The notes beneath the pieces were generated by a model. That model did no database searches, was not told the DNA's origin, and saw only the letters and a list, made by a program, of their open reading frames with translations. From Pelodera strongyloides (lineage: Eukaryota > Nematoda > Chromadorea > Rhabditida > Rhabditidae): DNA of 64,000 bases. Shown piece after piece: positions 1 to 30,645 of this stretch. Made by a program: the position numbers and the translations under genes. Every line of letters begins with the position of its first letter. Positions within the stretch are counted from its first letter, which is position 1. The stretch covers positions 62,001 through 126,000 of the forward strand of contig JAANDG010000063.1 of assembly GCA_036852015.1 (NCBI GenBank), written 5' to 3'.

Positions 1-3000
1 AGACGAAGGAAGAGACGAGCAGAAGCATTGAGAGAGAAATGGCCTTTCACAAATACAAAGTTTTTGACAGAGAAAACTTATTGCCGGGCGCCCGGCTCTT
101 TGCCCGGCTTTGTAAAGGAGAGGTTGAAATGGAATCTGCCAGCTCCCTCGGGTCAAATTAACATACAGATATCTCCTTGCACGTCTAAAAGGGAGACTTC
201 GCATAGGCTACAACACATTTGCATACTGTCGTTTCGAATTATTAGCACAACAAGGAAATGTTTTGCTAAGAGATGGAAAGTAACAAGCTACTTCAGCAAC
301 AATAGTTACTACCTTTTCTTATATGTTGTCTTTCGTGTAAATTATATATTGAAACAAGCAGGAAAAAAGTGCAAATTGTTGCATAGCTCGCCATCAGAGG
401 CTGAGAAAAAATTGGATTGAAGACTTCGAGATTGGAAGAACTCCCATTGTTGACATTAAATAAATCCACGCAGGCGTGACCCCGGACGGTGATAAAACTC
501 AACTGAGTCTTGCAAATTAGGGCTTCTGGTGTTATATGTCGGGCGGCAATTGGTTCAATACCCCAATTGCCTCTTCGGGTGTCAATTAAAATCCATCCAC
601 TTCAAACGCACACAACCCAAAGTCCCAATTCTCAGTATCGTTTCCCAAAAAATGCGCAAATAAACAAAGTACTAAAACGAGTGTTAACCCTTGCGCCCAC
701 AAATTTTCCACAAGCAATTTAACAGTCGACGACAATTTTTGAACATAAACCTCTCAGAACACTCTTGAGAAACTTTAAAAAAAAAGAAATATTAATAAAT
801 ATTTTCGAGAAGAAAGAGATATAATATTTTTGTTATTCTTAGGAGTTGCATATAAATGTTCACTATATGTAAAACTTTTCGGAGCAATCTATTATTCAAA
901 ACCCTGGAGGAAACTTAAAAAGGGGAATATCAGTCTGGATATGGATATGTATACAAAACAAATTCGTGAAACATGTGAGCAATTACTAAGTTTTCCCGTT
1001 TGGGTTAAGAAACAGCAAAAACAAAACCTCATACGCGAGATTAACATTGCGGATTTAATAAACACTCAAAACATTTAACCATTATAAGGTTAGTCGTTTG
1101 TGGCACGTGGATTAAAATTTGTTCACGGTGCACCTTTGTCGCTGGACTAAATTCAATCAGGAAGCAACACTGATGCACATAGGGATCCGTTTCAATAGGA
1201 GACAATCACAATGTATTACACGAACATATTGTTTATATCAATTGAAATTACTTTTCTTAACTAATGAGGTCGTACTAATAATAATAAAATAAAGAGATGC
1301 TTAGCAGAGAAAGCTTGTAACATTCTAGACAAGTGTATAGCCCCGAATTCTAGTACTTGGATATTCGGCTCTAACCGGCAATCAGAGCCATATAGCAACT
1401 GGATCATAGATGCCCAATGGTGCGCGCCTAACTGAGTTACGCGTTGAATTTCGACCAGTTAATAACCGACTGCCAAATGAACATATGTAGCTATTCTCTG
1501 TCCATGCAACGAAGCTTGGGTAATAAAGTATGATTATCAATCATCTTTCGGCAGGATTCTCGCACCGAGAATAGGAAACAGAATGTGAATTCAAACGTTT
1601 TCAACATTCCGACGAATTGCCGTTTTTCACGGCCTTTCTTGCGGGCAGCTCCCTCTCCGAGTTCTTATTAGTCAATCTTTCAATCATTTAATTAATGATG
1701 GAAAAGCTTGGTTCAGCTGCTAAAAGTCTGTAATGGAAGTGAGGCAATGGAGTTACAATCGTTTTGGATTGTTCTTTTGTCACTTTGTAAACGAGTTCCA
1801 CTCTTTTCCGAAAAATAATAACTCACTGGAAGCTCTCGATGCATTTCACGAAAAGGGCACACGTGCAAGTTTTGACTAAGAATTGAAACGGTTGATTTGT
1901 AGGGCACAAGGCAAAGAGTTCAATCTACTTTGAACACTGGTTTTTGTTTTTCCGGAGTGCAAATTGAAAAGATACCCACCCCTCATTGCTTGCTATCATG
2001 CAAAGGAGACTTGCAACTGTTGCAGTTTTGGGATTCACATAAACAAGAGGAAAACCCTTTCATTCTTCGAAGGTTCTGATTTCTGGTATAAGCCCTATGA
2101 GTGCGTGTAGTTGTGCGTGTGTGACTGTGTGTATGTTATGTTCCAGAACATCAATGATAACAAACACCTATTACTTCATTACAGCTTCAAATCATTTAAA
2201 ATTCTTTACTTCACAGACAAAGATAGAAATTCTAGAAAAAAATCACAAACAAGGAATAAATTAGTGATGGGGAGACACATAAAATTGACTAAAATGAAAT
2301 AGACGGAACATAATGACAATCGGGTTGCAACAAAGGTATCACAATTACGAAGAGAGATTGTTTGTCTAACATATTAAAATAAAATTATTGATTTTTCTAC
2401 AAGAAAAACGACATCGGTATGTATATACTGGTAAGAATGGAGAAATGAATGCGCTCTACCTTCAGTTGATAGTAAGAGAATATAATGGACTGAAACTAAT
2501 ACGAACAAACTACTGCTGAGAAAAGCAGGAGTTATCCGTATGACATGAATGAAAAGGACAATAAATTTACGGGGCCATACACAAGCAATAAAACAATCAC
2601 ATTCTTAATGCGGGGTCAATGACAAGTTATCAAGGAATCACCATAAAAACACAAATGGGTACTCATCAGAACGCAGTAAGCAGAGTTTGACCAATTTATA
2701 TGTGAATGAGAATACAACTACTATATTAGGTGGATAAGCGAAAACTAAATGTAATTTTAAATGTACATGCGGACACGTTTCCTAAACAAGAGAGCGCATA
2801 CTACCTAGCTCAATGCTTGCTTATTATGAAAAAGAAACACCACTCGGGAAGACAGCATCGAAGTGGCTTCTACGGAACCAACAGAAACACATGCATTACA
2901 AGGTCAGGTAAATCCTAATTATTGACGAGCAAACGAATTTACGATATAATCTTGATTTGGTTATATGGTCAATGATCCGATAAATGACTATCTATTAGGA

Positions 3001-3245
3001 TTATGACGTAATCAACCGGTGGAAGTTAAATTGTCTACAATGCCAAATAGCTTTAAATTTCGCAGCTTTGTACATCTGCAACCGGCGAGCCATTTACGAT
3101 TTACGACAGAATCGTACAATGGAGGATTGTCTATAAATTTGGAACAAAAAGTATTAGGAAACCTGGTGGCAGAATAGCAGTGTGAAGGAGAGGGAAGGTC
3201 GTCGCTGGTTGTCAAAGCTCTGATTTGACACAAGTGAATATATTC
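1..3245. other. Gene-free interval downstream of rab-14
   Basis: AT-rich sequence with only short open frames that have no codon bias, no chain of compatible splice sites and no family motif I recognise. The part nearest position 3245 should hold the 3' UTR of rab-14 on the minus strand. I saw no RNA gene, long repeat or mobile element here. Confidence 0.6.
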
Positions 3246-8544
<5,299 letters not shown>

Positions 8545-10795
8545 TCAAAGTTTCGAATTAATTTTCTTGAATTGTTCTGCTGTGTAGAGTTTTGGTGCTG
8601 GATTCGGTATCCATTTCTCTTCTTCTTGAGTGAATGTGCCTCGTTGTGCATTGTGAGGATAGTCGCCAGCCTCATGCATCTCCAACACTGGCGTCACACA
8701 AGCGTTCTTTCCTGCAAACATTAATATGACACCTTTCTATTTCCCGATACTTAAGGAGGGGCTTTAAAGACTTTTAAAAGGGTAATTACAACGTTGGTTT
8801 TTGGTTTAGCGCAATCTTTCCAATATATAGTTTGTAGAATTGATCTGAAATTCACAACACACCTTCAAATCGAGCTGCCCACTCATCGCGTGTCTTTGTT
8901 CTGAAAATCGCCTCCATTTCTTTCACAATCAGCTCTGGCTTTTCATACATTTCAGAAATTTCTCGTTCCAATCCGAGCACTGAATTATGATGTTTATTAA
9001 CAAAAATATGGCTTTTGCAGAGATAAAAATGCTGACTACATTATACATATTTAAGTTTCTCAACAATATTACCTGTAAATAAGTTCTGATTAAACTTCGG
9101 TTCAAGAGCTCCAACTGCTACGTATTTGCCGTCTTTCGTTTTGTATGTCCTAAAAAGGTACCGTATGCGCAAAACAACGAGTGTGTGTCAGACGAGGATA
9201 ATAAAACGACCTTTCAATTTCAAATATTAATTTTTTTCTTTGACAGGATCAAATCTGAAGTAATTTCTTTGACGCCGGTCAAAGTACGTCCTTAAATTCT
9301 TTAGGTCTTAAGAATGTTTGGAACACAACCTTTCAGCGTAGTAGACTAGTAGACGTCTCTGTGAAAGAAACTTCGGTGCGCGAACTAGCCACAATAGTTA
9401 ATCATATTTAAATTTGCAACGATGTACCTGTAAATCGGGCAATCTCCGGAAAACGATGCATATGGCACATTCCACAAAATATCGATGTCTTTGTAGTGTG
9501 TGATAAACGATCCCAAATAGGACAGGCCCTCTACCATTGAGTTGTCAATGATGCATCCCTTGCCGGCTGAATAACTTAACCATAAACATTTGCTGACAGA
9601 GACAAGCACAAGCATTTACATGAAGAAATTATGATGAGTTTACGAGGAAGTTTACGAGGAAACTGCTTTCGGTATAATATATAGCAGTAGCATACTTTTT
9701 GTCCGGTTGAACAATGCGGCAACAACACCGAATGCGGCTGACAATCCACCGCCAGCAAAGTCGGCGAGAAGGTTGGCCGGAGGCCAGTATGGCTCACGGT
9801 AGTGGCCAGCAATGGTGGGAAGAAGACCTAAGGAAACAAAACATAAACTATCGGATAATTCCATTCATCGACGCATGATAACAACACCAAGACGGTAAGT
9901 TTAATATTCCATCCGTGTTCTCACAAATTGCCTTAACTGGAATAGTTGTCTTTCAAAAAGATACCTGTGATTGCGACATAGTTAATGTCATGACCCGCTT
10001 CCTGTGCAAGGGCGCCACTCTGTCCATATCCAGTTAAACGACAAACAATCAATTTTGGGTTGGCCTGCAATTGGAAATTTTAAAAACAAAAATGAAAGCT
10101 GACATGTCAATGCTACACTGCTCGGGATATAACGGGAAAAAGTGCTGTGATTGCGGACGAAGAGTTGACCGCCCTACTGTTATTTATGTTTATTCAGTTT
10201 CTTTTCATTTATAGCATGTTTTTACTTACTAACTGCGGATAAAAAAATCGGTGATCGACGCAAAACCACCCGCCTCTAATAATTCGACCGGATCAAGTCC
10301 CAACTTTTCGAGAACTCCCGGCCTATAAGGATCGAGAAGCACGTCCGACTCTTGGAGCATTCCCTTCACCACTTCAACGCCCTTCTTTGTCTTCAGATCT
10401 GCATGGGTGATCGTTTTCCCCCGAATCAAACGCTGTTGCACGATGTCGGCTCCATCATTCTAAATGTCACAACACTCGCACAAAGAAAAACACGATTTCT
10501 CATGACCACAGGAAAAAGAGTAGGAAATGTTGGATTTCTACAGTTCAAGAAAAATTCTCAGCTACCTTTTCAACAACGGTAACCTGTGCTCCAAAATCGG
10601 CGAGTACCATACCGGCATGGGGAACCGGGGCAAGTCCGCCCAGTTCCACAACCTTCACACCTAAAGGAAATCAGTTACGAGTTATTTGGGTTCATGCATC
10701 CGTTTTGAGGACCACTATGGAAAGAACTAAAGATGTTATAAGAAACGTTTAAGGAAAAACAAATCACCTGTCAATGGTTTGATAGTCGAAGTCAT
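8545..10795 (-). CDS. AMACR: Alpha-methylacyl-CoA racemase (CoA-transferase family III)
   Basis: Interconverts (2R)- and (2S)-methyl-branched acyl-CoAs so that they can enter peroxisomal beta-oxidation. Nine exons on the minus strand: 10795-10768, 10660-10566, 10459-10274, 10064-9965, 9827-9696, 9566-9428, 9149-9073, 8979-8863 and 8711-8545. They total 1041 nt, giving 346 residues (human AMACR has 382). Family landmarks in order are [40 protein letters not shown] (catalytic His), [10 protein letters not shown] (catalytic Asp), [13 protein letters not shown] and VGALEPKF (conserved Glu). The protein ends in NSKL, a canonical PTS1 peroxisomal signal. The start [10 protein letters not shown] lies just after a CCAG acceptor. 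The intron after exon 3 has no usable GT in phase: homology ([15 protein letters not shown]) places the junction at GAG|GC, so a GC-AG intron is the best reading. Identity is secure; the exon 3 donor is less so. Confidence 0.93.
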
Positions 10796-10802
10796 TTTCC
10801 TA

Positions 10803-10808
10803 CTGGAA
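10803..10808 (-). promoter_or_regulatory. Likely trans-splice acceptor of the racemase gene
   Basis: The minus strand reads CTTCCAG, then seven bases, then the ATG of the racemase. The closeness to the start codon suggests spliced-leader addition. This is inferred from position and acceptor shape only. Confidence 0.5.
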
Positions 10809-13487
10809 GTCAGAAATGATCTGACTGTGCGGAAAAGAGGCCGCCCAGACAACCACTGAAAGTATGGCTAATTATTATAAGAAAAGAGACAGTGGCTGAC
10901 CATATACAGATGATGCAAGGGCTGGCAAGACCTTATTTGTAAACACAACAGAATATATGAAGAAATTTCCACGATGAAACTTAGAACGCTGAGCGGTAGA
11001 GAATTTAAGCTTCGTCGAAGCTATGTTTTCATAATCACTTTCTCGCTATTTTGCAGAGTTAAACTATCAAACATAAGGTTTAAAAAAGTCGAACTAATAA
11101 GCTCTTTATTTAGAATCTATCCTCTGCAAATGAAAGAAGTCTGGATTGAATTGTACAATTAGAAATTTTAGGAAATTGTAGTGCATCTCCTGGATTAACT
11201 GGCGGTTGTTTCTCATAAAATATGCCATAAAATGCAATGGGATGCCCAAAATGACATAGTGGATGAGACCGGTAATTAGTAGGATGCACATGAATTATTT
11301 TGCGCTTTCGAATGACAAGATTCTTCAGTACGGTTTAGTCAATGAAATACGATGTTTAACAATAAGGTTAAGCTTCTAGTTTACACAAAAATAAAATAAT
11401 CCAAAAGTAAGCTTTAAATTTGTTTGATTAGCATTTAATAGAACACCACAAACGGTAAGAATCAAATAATAACACTAGACTACATCAGTGATATGAAACA
11501 AGGTGCAAACTACAAAAAACGATAGGCCGACTCTTTCTTCATGTGTATCTGTTTTTTTTTCAATCACTTTTGACAATGAGTTTCTTTATCAAAGTGGAAG
11601 CGTTGACAGAGAAACTAGAAGTATAATTGTTAGGAATGCTCTGCAACAACACATAAGAAACGCTAGAAAGAAGAGCAAGAAGGACACACTTTTTATCCTT
11701 ATTAGTGTTCATTGTTTTTAAAGAATTTTTAACATCAGGGAAGCGAATAATGATCATCGTTTTTTTGAATAATGTTTAATTAGGCAAGAGAAGAGTGCGT
11801 ATTAAATCATATTTGGAGATCTTTCTTTCATTAGGAAGTTCCATACGACGCACACTTTTAAATGTTTTGCCCGTCCAAAAGCATGGTTCCTTCTCCGTGA
11901 TTTACAATTAATACACTTACCATTGGCGGTGACTCCGTTCAGTTCTGAATCCGTAGGAATCCAACCAGTGAATTGTGAAGAACACGAATAAGAATTTGAT
12001 AGCTGAACCGAAACAATTTGATGGCTTGATCCAGAGATTTGCTGCAAATTTCGACTTGTCAGTTGCGAATATAGCTATTAGTCGACAACAGTCACCGATG
12101 GAAGCGTGTGTTCAATAGCAAAGAACGTGTTAACCTTTAATGGCCTAGATATTATGACAAATTGTTGGAGGCTATGGGCGTGTGTACCCAATGGCAGTAA
12201 ACTCGACTGTAGTTTGATAACATCTGCACTAGTTTATATATGTGGTCAGAATGAGAGAGATTGACTCTTACCGGAGAAAGAAGGCGTAGTTGTTTTGCTC
12301 GGAAACGTTCGTAGAGAATATGCGTCTGCGAGAGACGAAAAGGGAAGTTAGTGTTCAAACGTTCAAATAGTCAGATACTGTCAGATAGCATTCTAGAAAT
12401 TAATCTGCACAGTTCTAGTTATTCATCAGTTCTATTTATTCATCGAATTTGCTTTGTTAAACGAACATTCTAGCTACCTCAGAGCGACTTCCGCTTATCG
12501 TAACATACGTCGCTTAAAGCCTACGTGATTTATTTTCAAAAATTATTAGCTATGCAGAGCCAAGCGAAAGAATAGCCTAATTTTGATATGACGACTCACT
12601 CGCCTTGATTGCCCTAGAAGGGAGTTGGCTGTCCAACTTTGAAACATTTTAAAGGCTTTTCTTTCGGACGTTGGGTAGTGAAGATTTGGGTAGCCCATCG
12701 AAGGATTAATTAGAAGGAAAGGGAAAGTTGCTCATCAAAGGTCTTCCGCTATATAGTAGTGAACACATTACCTCAATCAGGTAAATTGTTCCCAGGCAAT
12801 ATGCTTCAGTATCACCTATAACGTTTTCTAGAAGGGAAATTTGTAGTTATAATTTTAGTTTGGCGGAAAAAACTAAGAGACGAACGTATAGTCATATTCT
12901 TCAGCATTAGTTGTGCTGATGAGAAGAAATTATCTATTCTGGCCTATTCGGTCTACTGACAATCTTACGTCATACACAAGCATTGTAGAAATTAATCTGC
13001 ACACATCTCCGTCGAATCGAACAGTAAGAAATACAGATACTCGAATAATTTACTATCAACAAAAACCGAACATCAATAAAGACACAGTGGAGGGGATCAC
13101 AAGAGAACTCTCACTTCGAGAAGAGAGATGAAAATCACGACAATGATTGTTATAAATACCCAAATCAACAAATGCCTGAAACCGTGCGACAATTAAAGGA
13201 ATAACAGAAGATATATTGCAACGAGATAGGAGGCGCGCATGCTATAAAAGCGTCCGATGAATCACAAACACCAAATGATTATTAATAAACCCGGATACCG
13301 TGCTCAAATGGTGAGAACAGTGGAATAATCAGTGAAAGACCTTCACAGGTCGAAAACTATAAATTAAATGCCTAATATGGAAGACAGTTCAACTTGTTTG
13401 CATACAAAATAACAATAGAAAACAATAAGGTTAGCCGCTGGACGTTGAATAGACCCTTCAGTTGGGGTGTTCGTGGAGTGGGAGAGT
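10809..13487. other. Gene-free interval
   Basis: About 2.7 kb between the racemase 5' end and the 3' end of the disulfide isomerase gene. It must contain the racemase promoter and the isomerase 3' UTR. Short open frames are present (for example a hydrophobic one at 11106-11291 on the minus strand), but none joins others by splice sites or matches a family I know. Confidence 0.55.
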
Positions 13488-16400
13488 TTAGAGCTCCTCG
13501 TGGTCGAGATCGACATCAGAAAGATCAATTTCCTCTTCAACAAATAGTTCACCATCCTTTCCATCCCATGGGGTCTTGGTCTCAATCTGGAATTTATAGG
13601 AATCAATTTAGGTGACACACTTGATTTACTAACAACGCTGATTCCGAAGAATCTTTAGCGCTACCATCACTAAGAAGCGTTTATTTTTTGTCAAATAACC
13701 AATGGGAGACGACAAAACGCGCACCTTGGGGATTCCCTCTCCCTTAATTGGGGCAGTTTGTCCCTTTCCATAGCTGAGATCCCTGAGGAACTCATGGATT
13801 CCATCCTTTCCAAAGGAGCCCTTGAGCATGGAGAACTTGCCCTTGCGAGGGTTGAGTGCTGACATGGCGGGGTATCCGAAGCCTCCAATACCGAACGACT
13901 CCTCAAGGGCTGGCTGCGATGCTCCTTCAACCCAAACCCATCTGAAAAGGAAAAGATTGAAAATTATCATTAATTCAATTGTAAAAATGACAAGGTAAAA
14001 AATATACGAAAAATAATATGTGCAACACCTACCCCCAGGCATTCTTCTTGAACTTTTCGGAGAGCTGCTTGAGAATGTCAATGTAGTCGTTTCTGCACTT
14101 GGATTGGCAGTCGAGGATGTGAGGAAGGAAGGCGAAGATACACAGTTGCTTATCCTTGCAGGCCTCTTCAACGACCTCCTGAGAGACTCCCTCGACGACT
14201 TCCGGAGCAGGGAGGTTCTCGGCAAACTGAATTATTAACTATTAAATATGATAATTCCCTGACAAAGAGGAAGTATGGATCTAGATTACGGGAAGCTAAA
14301 CCTAATGACCCACGTGTGCATGGGAGAAACTATTCTTTCCCTTTTCAGTGCTCCTGATAAAGTCAAACGCTCCCAAAATAAATATTTTCTACCTTGGCAG
14401 AGGCCCAGTTGACAATATCAGAGGTGGATCGTCCTCCGTCGTATTCAGCAGCATCAGAAACATCACTTCCAGGAGCAAAGTACTTGATAGTGGGGAATCC
14501 ACGGACTGCGAACTTGTTGGCAACAACAGTGTGTACAGTAGCATCGAGAGCTCCGAGCTTGACCTGAAATACAAATAAACTTATTTTCACATTTTTATAG
14601 GAAATGGTATCAAAGTACATTACAAAACACGCCACCTGCTTCAGAAGCATAGTGTATAAAAATTAGATAGGATAAGAAATAGGGTTTTCACACATACCTT
14701 GCCCTTGAGCTGGGAAGCGGCGGCCTTCCAGTGAGGCTCCAGATTCTTGCAGTGTCCGCACCAAGGAGCGAAGAACTCGACCAACCAGGGTTCCTTCGAG
14801 TTCAACACCAACTAAAAATATGACGAATGTAGTGGGAATACGTAAGCAATGTTCTAGAAAACCGAACATATTATTTGAGTTAATACTTCTAAAATACGCA
14901 GTATGCCTAAAATTTAAATCGAGCGGTACCTTCTCGAAGTTGGCATCGGTCAGTTCGACCACTTCGTTTCCGGATCCGGAACCTCCGGATCCACCGCGTC
15001 CAGAAGAGGAAGATGAGGATCCTCCCTTTCCTGAGAGACGGGCACGGACAGCCTTCTGAACCTCAGTGAGAGCAGTGTCGACAAAAGCCTGGGCAGTGCG
15101 CTGGCCTAAAATAGTTACATATTTTAACATTTGAGGAACTGAAAATCATTTCCCAACAATACATATATACACGTGCATGTCCTCGCTTTGTTATTACCTT
15201 TAATATTTCATTGTGTTGTTTGTATTTTTTGTTCTTGTTCTCCTTGTTGTGTGTACTCTACTCCAGTTAATTTATATTAGAGATTCATGTTCGTTAGCTG
15301 AAGAGTATCGTGCATTATCTTAGTCGTACAACAATAGTTTCCAAGCATTGTGTGAATGATATCAATTAATCATTTCAATCTGCGCAAATGGGTATTTTTA
15401 AAATTGGAAAATAAGGCAGCGACTAGTAAATACGGAAAACTGGGTCAAGGTATTTGTGCGCAAATAACTAATGAACAATGAAAACTATTCCTGAGATGAA
15501 CTCAAGCCACTCTTATCATATCTCTATTGAAAAAATAGAAGGTATTACGCGCTAAATTCTCTACTCAATATTTCTGACCCCTTCGTTGATTTAACGTTGG
15601 CTCTATGTACTAAGTAGGGAATGTCCAGGGGAACTTCTTGCTAGGGTACCCATCAGTAACCAGGTACGTACTGTTTGTTCACTCCGTTCTCAGAGTGTCG
15701 CTTCTTGTGTACATAAAGTGACCAGGCGGTATGGACACATCGACAAACTGAGAAAGGAGCGGTCATTGGCAAGCAAACAAGTTAAGAAGAGAAAGGGAAA
15801 GGTATTAGATCAAATGAACTCTGTAGGAGATCAGAAAATACTCTCGACGTTGAGCCACACAGGAATAATAAATGAATTGTACGAAGATTATCTCATGACG
15901 TGCGCCTGATAACTAGATAAACAAGTTTCTAAAGGACAAAGGTACTATTTTGAAAAACATACCGTTGAAGTCGGCGGGCTTGTTCTTGTCGGCTCCGAAG
16001 ATCTTGATTGTGGGGAATCCACGAACGTTGTAGGGAGCTCCAACTGCCTGATGCTGGGTCATGTCAACAGCACCGACCTGAAAAATTCATGTATTTTTTA
16101 CTGTATCCCCGTAGATCGCATTCGGGATTCCATTGAATACGGCGAATAAATAATCCCAATAGAAAATAGTTGAAACGAGACGAAGTAGAAAGGAGCAAAT
16201 GAAGATGACAAAAGTCACATACACGAAGTTGCCAAAAGAAAGTTAAATGAGATTAATTATACCTTGACAACGCCCTTCAGTGCACTAGCGGCCTTCTTGT
16301 ACTCAGGGACTAGGTTCTTGCAGTGTCCGCACCTATAATGGGTGTAAAGTATACGAATACAGAAACCATTCAAAAAGAAATTGCCGTCATATATGACATA

Positions 16401-16747
16401 ATGGAAGAAAGGAACGCAAGGTAACTTAAGAAGTAGAAACTTACCATGGGGCGTAGAACTCAACGATCCAGATATCATCGCTGTTAACAACGAGATTCTT
16501 GAAGTTTTGTTCCGTCAATTCGACTACATCGTCCTTCTTTGAGTACATACATGACACGGCAGTCACCGCTGAATTTTTTTAATGAAACAAAATAAGTAGC
16601 ATTTACTTCAGTAACCGGCTGTAATAGCACAAGTCTACATATTACATAAATAGCACAAGTCTACATATTTAGCAGCCTATTCAAGAAGCGATTTAGAATG
16701 AACGATCAATTAAGTAACTCACCAAGTGCTAGGAGTAGGAGCCGCAT
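13488..16747 (-). CDS. pdi-6: Protein disulfide isomerase, PDIA6/P5 type
   Basis: ER-lumen thiol-disulfide oxidoreductase that forms and rearranges disulfides and is linked to the unfolded-protein response. Ten exons on the minus strand: 16747-16723, 16568-16445, 16332-16263, 16077-15963, 15105-14930, 14811-14698, 14563-14393, 14226-14033, 13941-13725 and 13586-13488. They total 1305 nt, giving 434 residues (human PDIA6 has 440). Signal peptide [14 protein letters not shown]. First thioredoxin domain FYAPWCGHC (about residues 45-55) with [10 protein letters not shown]; a Gly/Ser linker; second thioredoxin domain FFAPWCGHC (about 185-195) with RGFPTIKYF; then a redox-inactive b-like domain ([18 protein letters not shown]). 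The acidic tail ends in HEEL, a KDEL-like retrieval signal. Both CxxC active sites are intact. In C. elegans the orthologue was formerly called tag-320. All phases close. Confidence 0.97.
16624..16670. repeat. Two-copy direct repeat in isomerase intron 1
   Basis: A 20-base stretch beginning ATAGCACAAGTCTACATATT occurs at about 16624 and again 26 bases on. It is a simple local duplication inside the first intron of the disulfide isomerase gene; no function is visible. Confidence 0.7.
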
Positions 16748-18076
16748 GGCCTAATAACTCTTGTACGGAATGGTATGGTCGAAGGTCTAGTTGACCTCCC
16801 TAGAGCTTCCTAAGCCACGCCTACTCTGCAACGCTCGATACGCTCATTGGCCAGAGTAGACTTGGACGACAGCCAATGTTGGTCCCGAACGGACCCTCTT
16901 GTTATTAAAAAGAGAACTACGGTAGACATAGTGAATTTAGGACACGTAGTTTATAGTCCAAAACAAATATAAGGAGAGAGTCTACCATGTATGTGGAGAG
17001 TTAGAGAGCACAATGCCGGGAGAGAAGAGTGTGGAAATCATGAAGTAGAAAAATACACTGATGAAAAGAAACCTACTGGACGTTTTTCTAGTCATTCAAA
17101 TTGCCGATATGGTTCTAGTCAATAATCGTCCACTCCAAAATCAGTTGTAAAAGGTATAGAAGTTTTAAGAAGCAGCATAAAACACATGACCTACGAAATG
17201 AAGTAGAAAAGAGATGATCTCAGGCCAGTTTGAGCTTCTTTAAGCACTAATGTTGCTATCACTCTCGGAAGCATACTCTTCTGTGCTTGTTTCCATTATG
17301 AAGCACAATTATATAATATGTATTTATATTGGCACACAAACAGAGGATTTCATACGAGTGTATTGTAATTTTTCGAACAGATTAGGACCGATTTTTGTAT
17401 TATTAAATGTTTTTTGTACAACAAGACAAAGAAGTAAAACCACTCGGAAGACGAATAATTTATTCACACGTACACACAATAAATACAGTTTTTATTCAAA
17501 ACTAATGCCCGTAATCGTATGGATATGCAATCTCAAATTGTTATTTTAGTGCAGAAAAATGGCATTATTGTCACTTATTTTTGAATACCGTCGGAAAGAA
17601 TCAACGGTGTCTATTCGCACACAGAAGTCGTCGAAGAATTATTACGTTACAAAGCAGTCTAAAAAACGCCTATAATCAAGGTTGGCATTCTTTCACTGCT
17701 TTTCAAAACAATGAGCAGAAAGCACTTTAAAACTTCGTAATATTCCAGCACTATCTAATTAAATTCATTCTATTAATAAAATAAAAATTTACTACTCGTC
17801 CACCGATTGAAATATTGTAACGGCGCAAATGTAAAGAGAACATCTAGAGCAAGTGTTGGATAAAAAAAACATTTAGTGAAAATTAGTCAATTTGTACAAC
17901 ACAGGGCAGAGGCCATAAAGAAAGAAACCAATGATATTGGGCATTGCTGGAAATCTAATTTTGGACACAGCTGAAGGTTGGGATACAACCACAAATGATG
18001 ATTAGTTTTTAGTGCGCTTTTGGAGATATTCACAGCCTATTGTGTTATTGTATGACTATAAATAAGAGCTCAATAG
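16748..18076. other. Gene-free interval (isomerase promoter side, Rab GAP 3' side)
   Basis: This holds the 5' flank of the disulfide isomerase gene, where TTATTAG at about 16751-16757 on the minus strand may be the trans-splice acceptor. It also holds the 3' flank of the Rab GAP gene. The plus-strand frame 17250-17549 is AT-rich and shows no motif. No other gene seen. Confidence 0.55.

Positions 18077-30645
<12,569 letters not shown>

Noticed and set aside
28..420. 130-codon plus-strand frame at the left edge
   Set aside because: Codon use is unlike the secure genes, no motif is present, and no splice sites lead on from it.
11106..11291. Hydrophobic minus-strand frame that looks like a membrane helix
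   Set aside because: No partner exons, splice context or family motif; AT-rich introns often give such frames.
13394..13615. Plus-strand open frame opposite the last disulfide isomerase exon
   Set aside because: It is antisense to a secure coding exon and has no motif.
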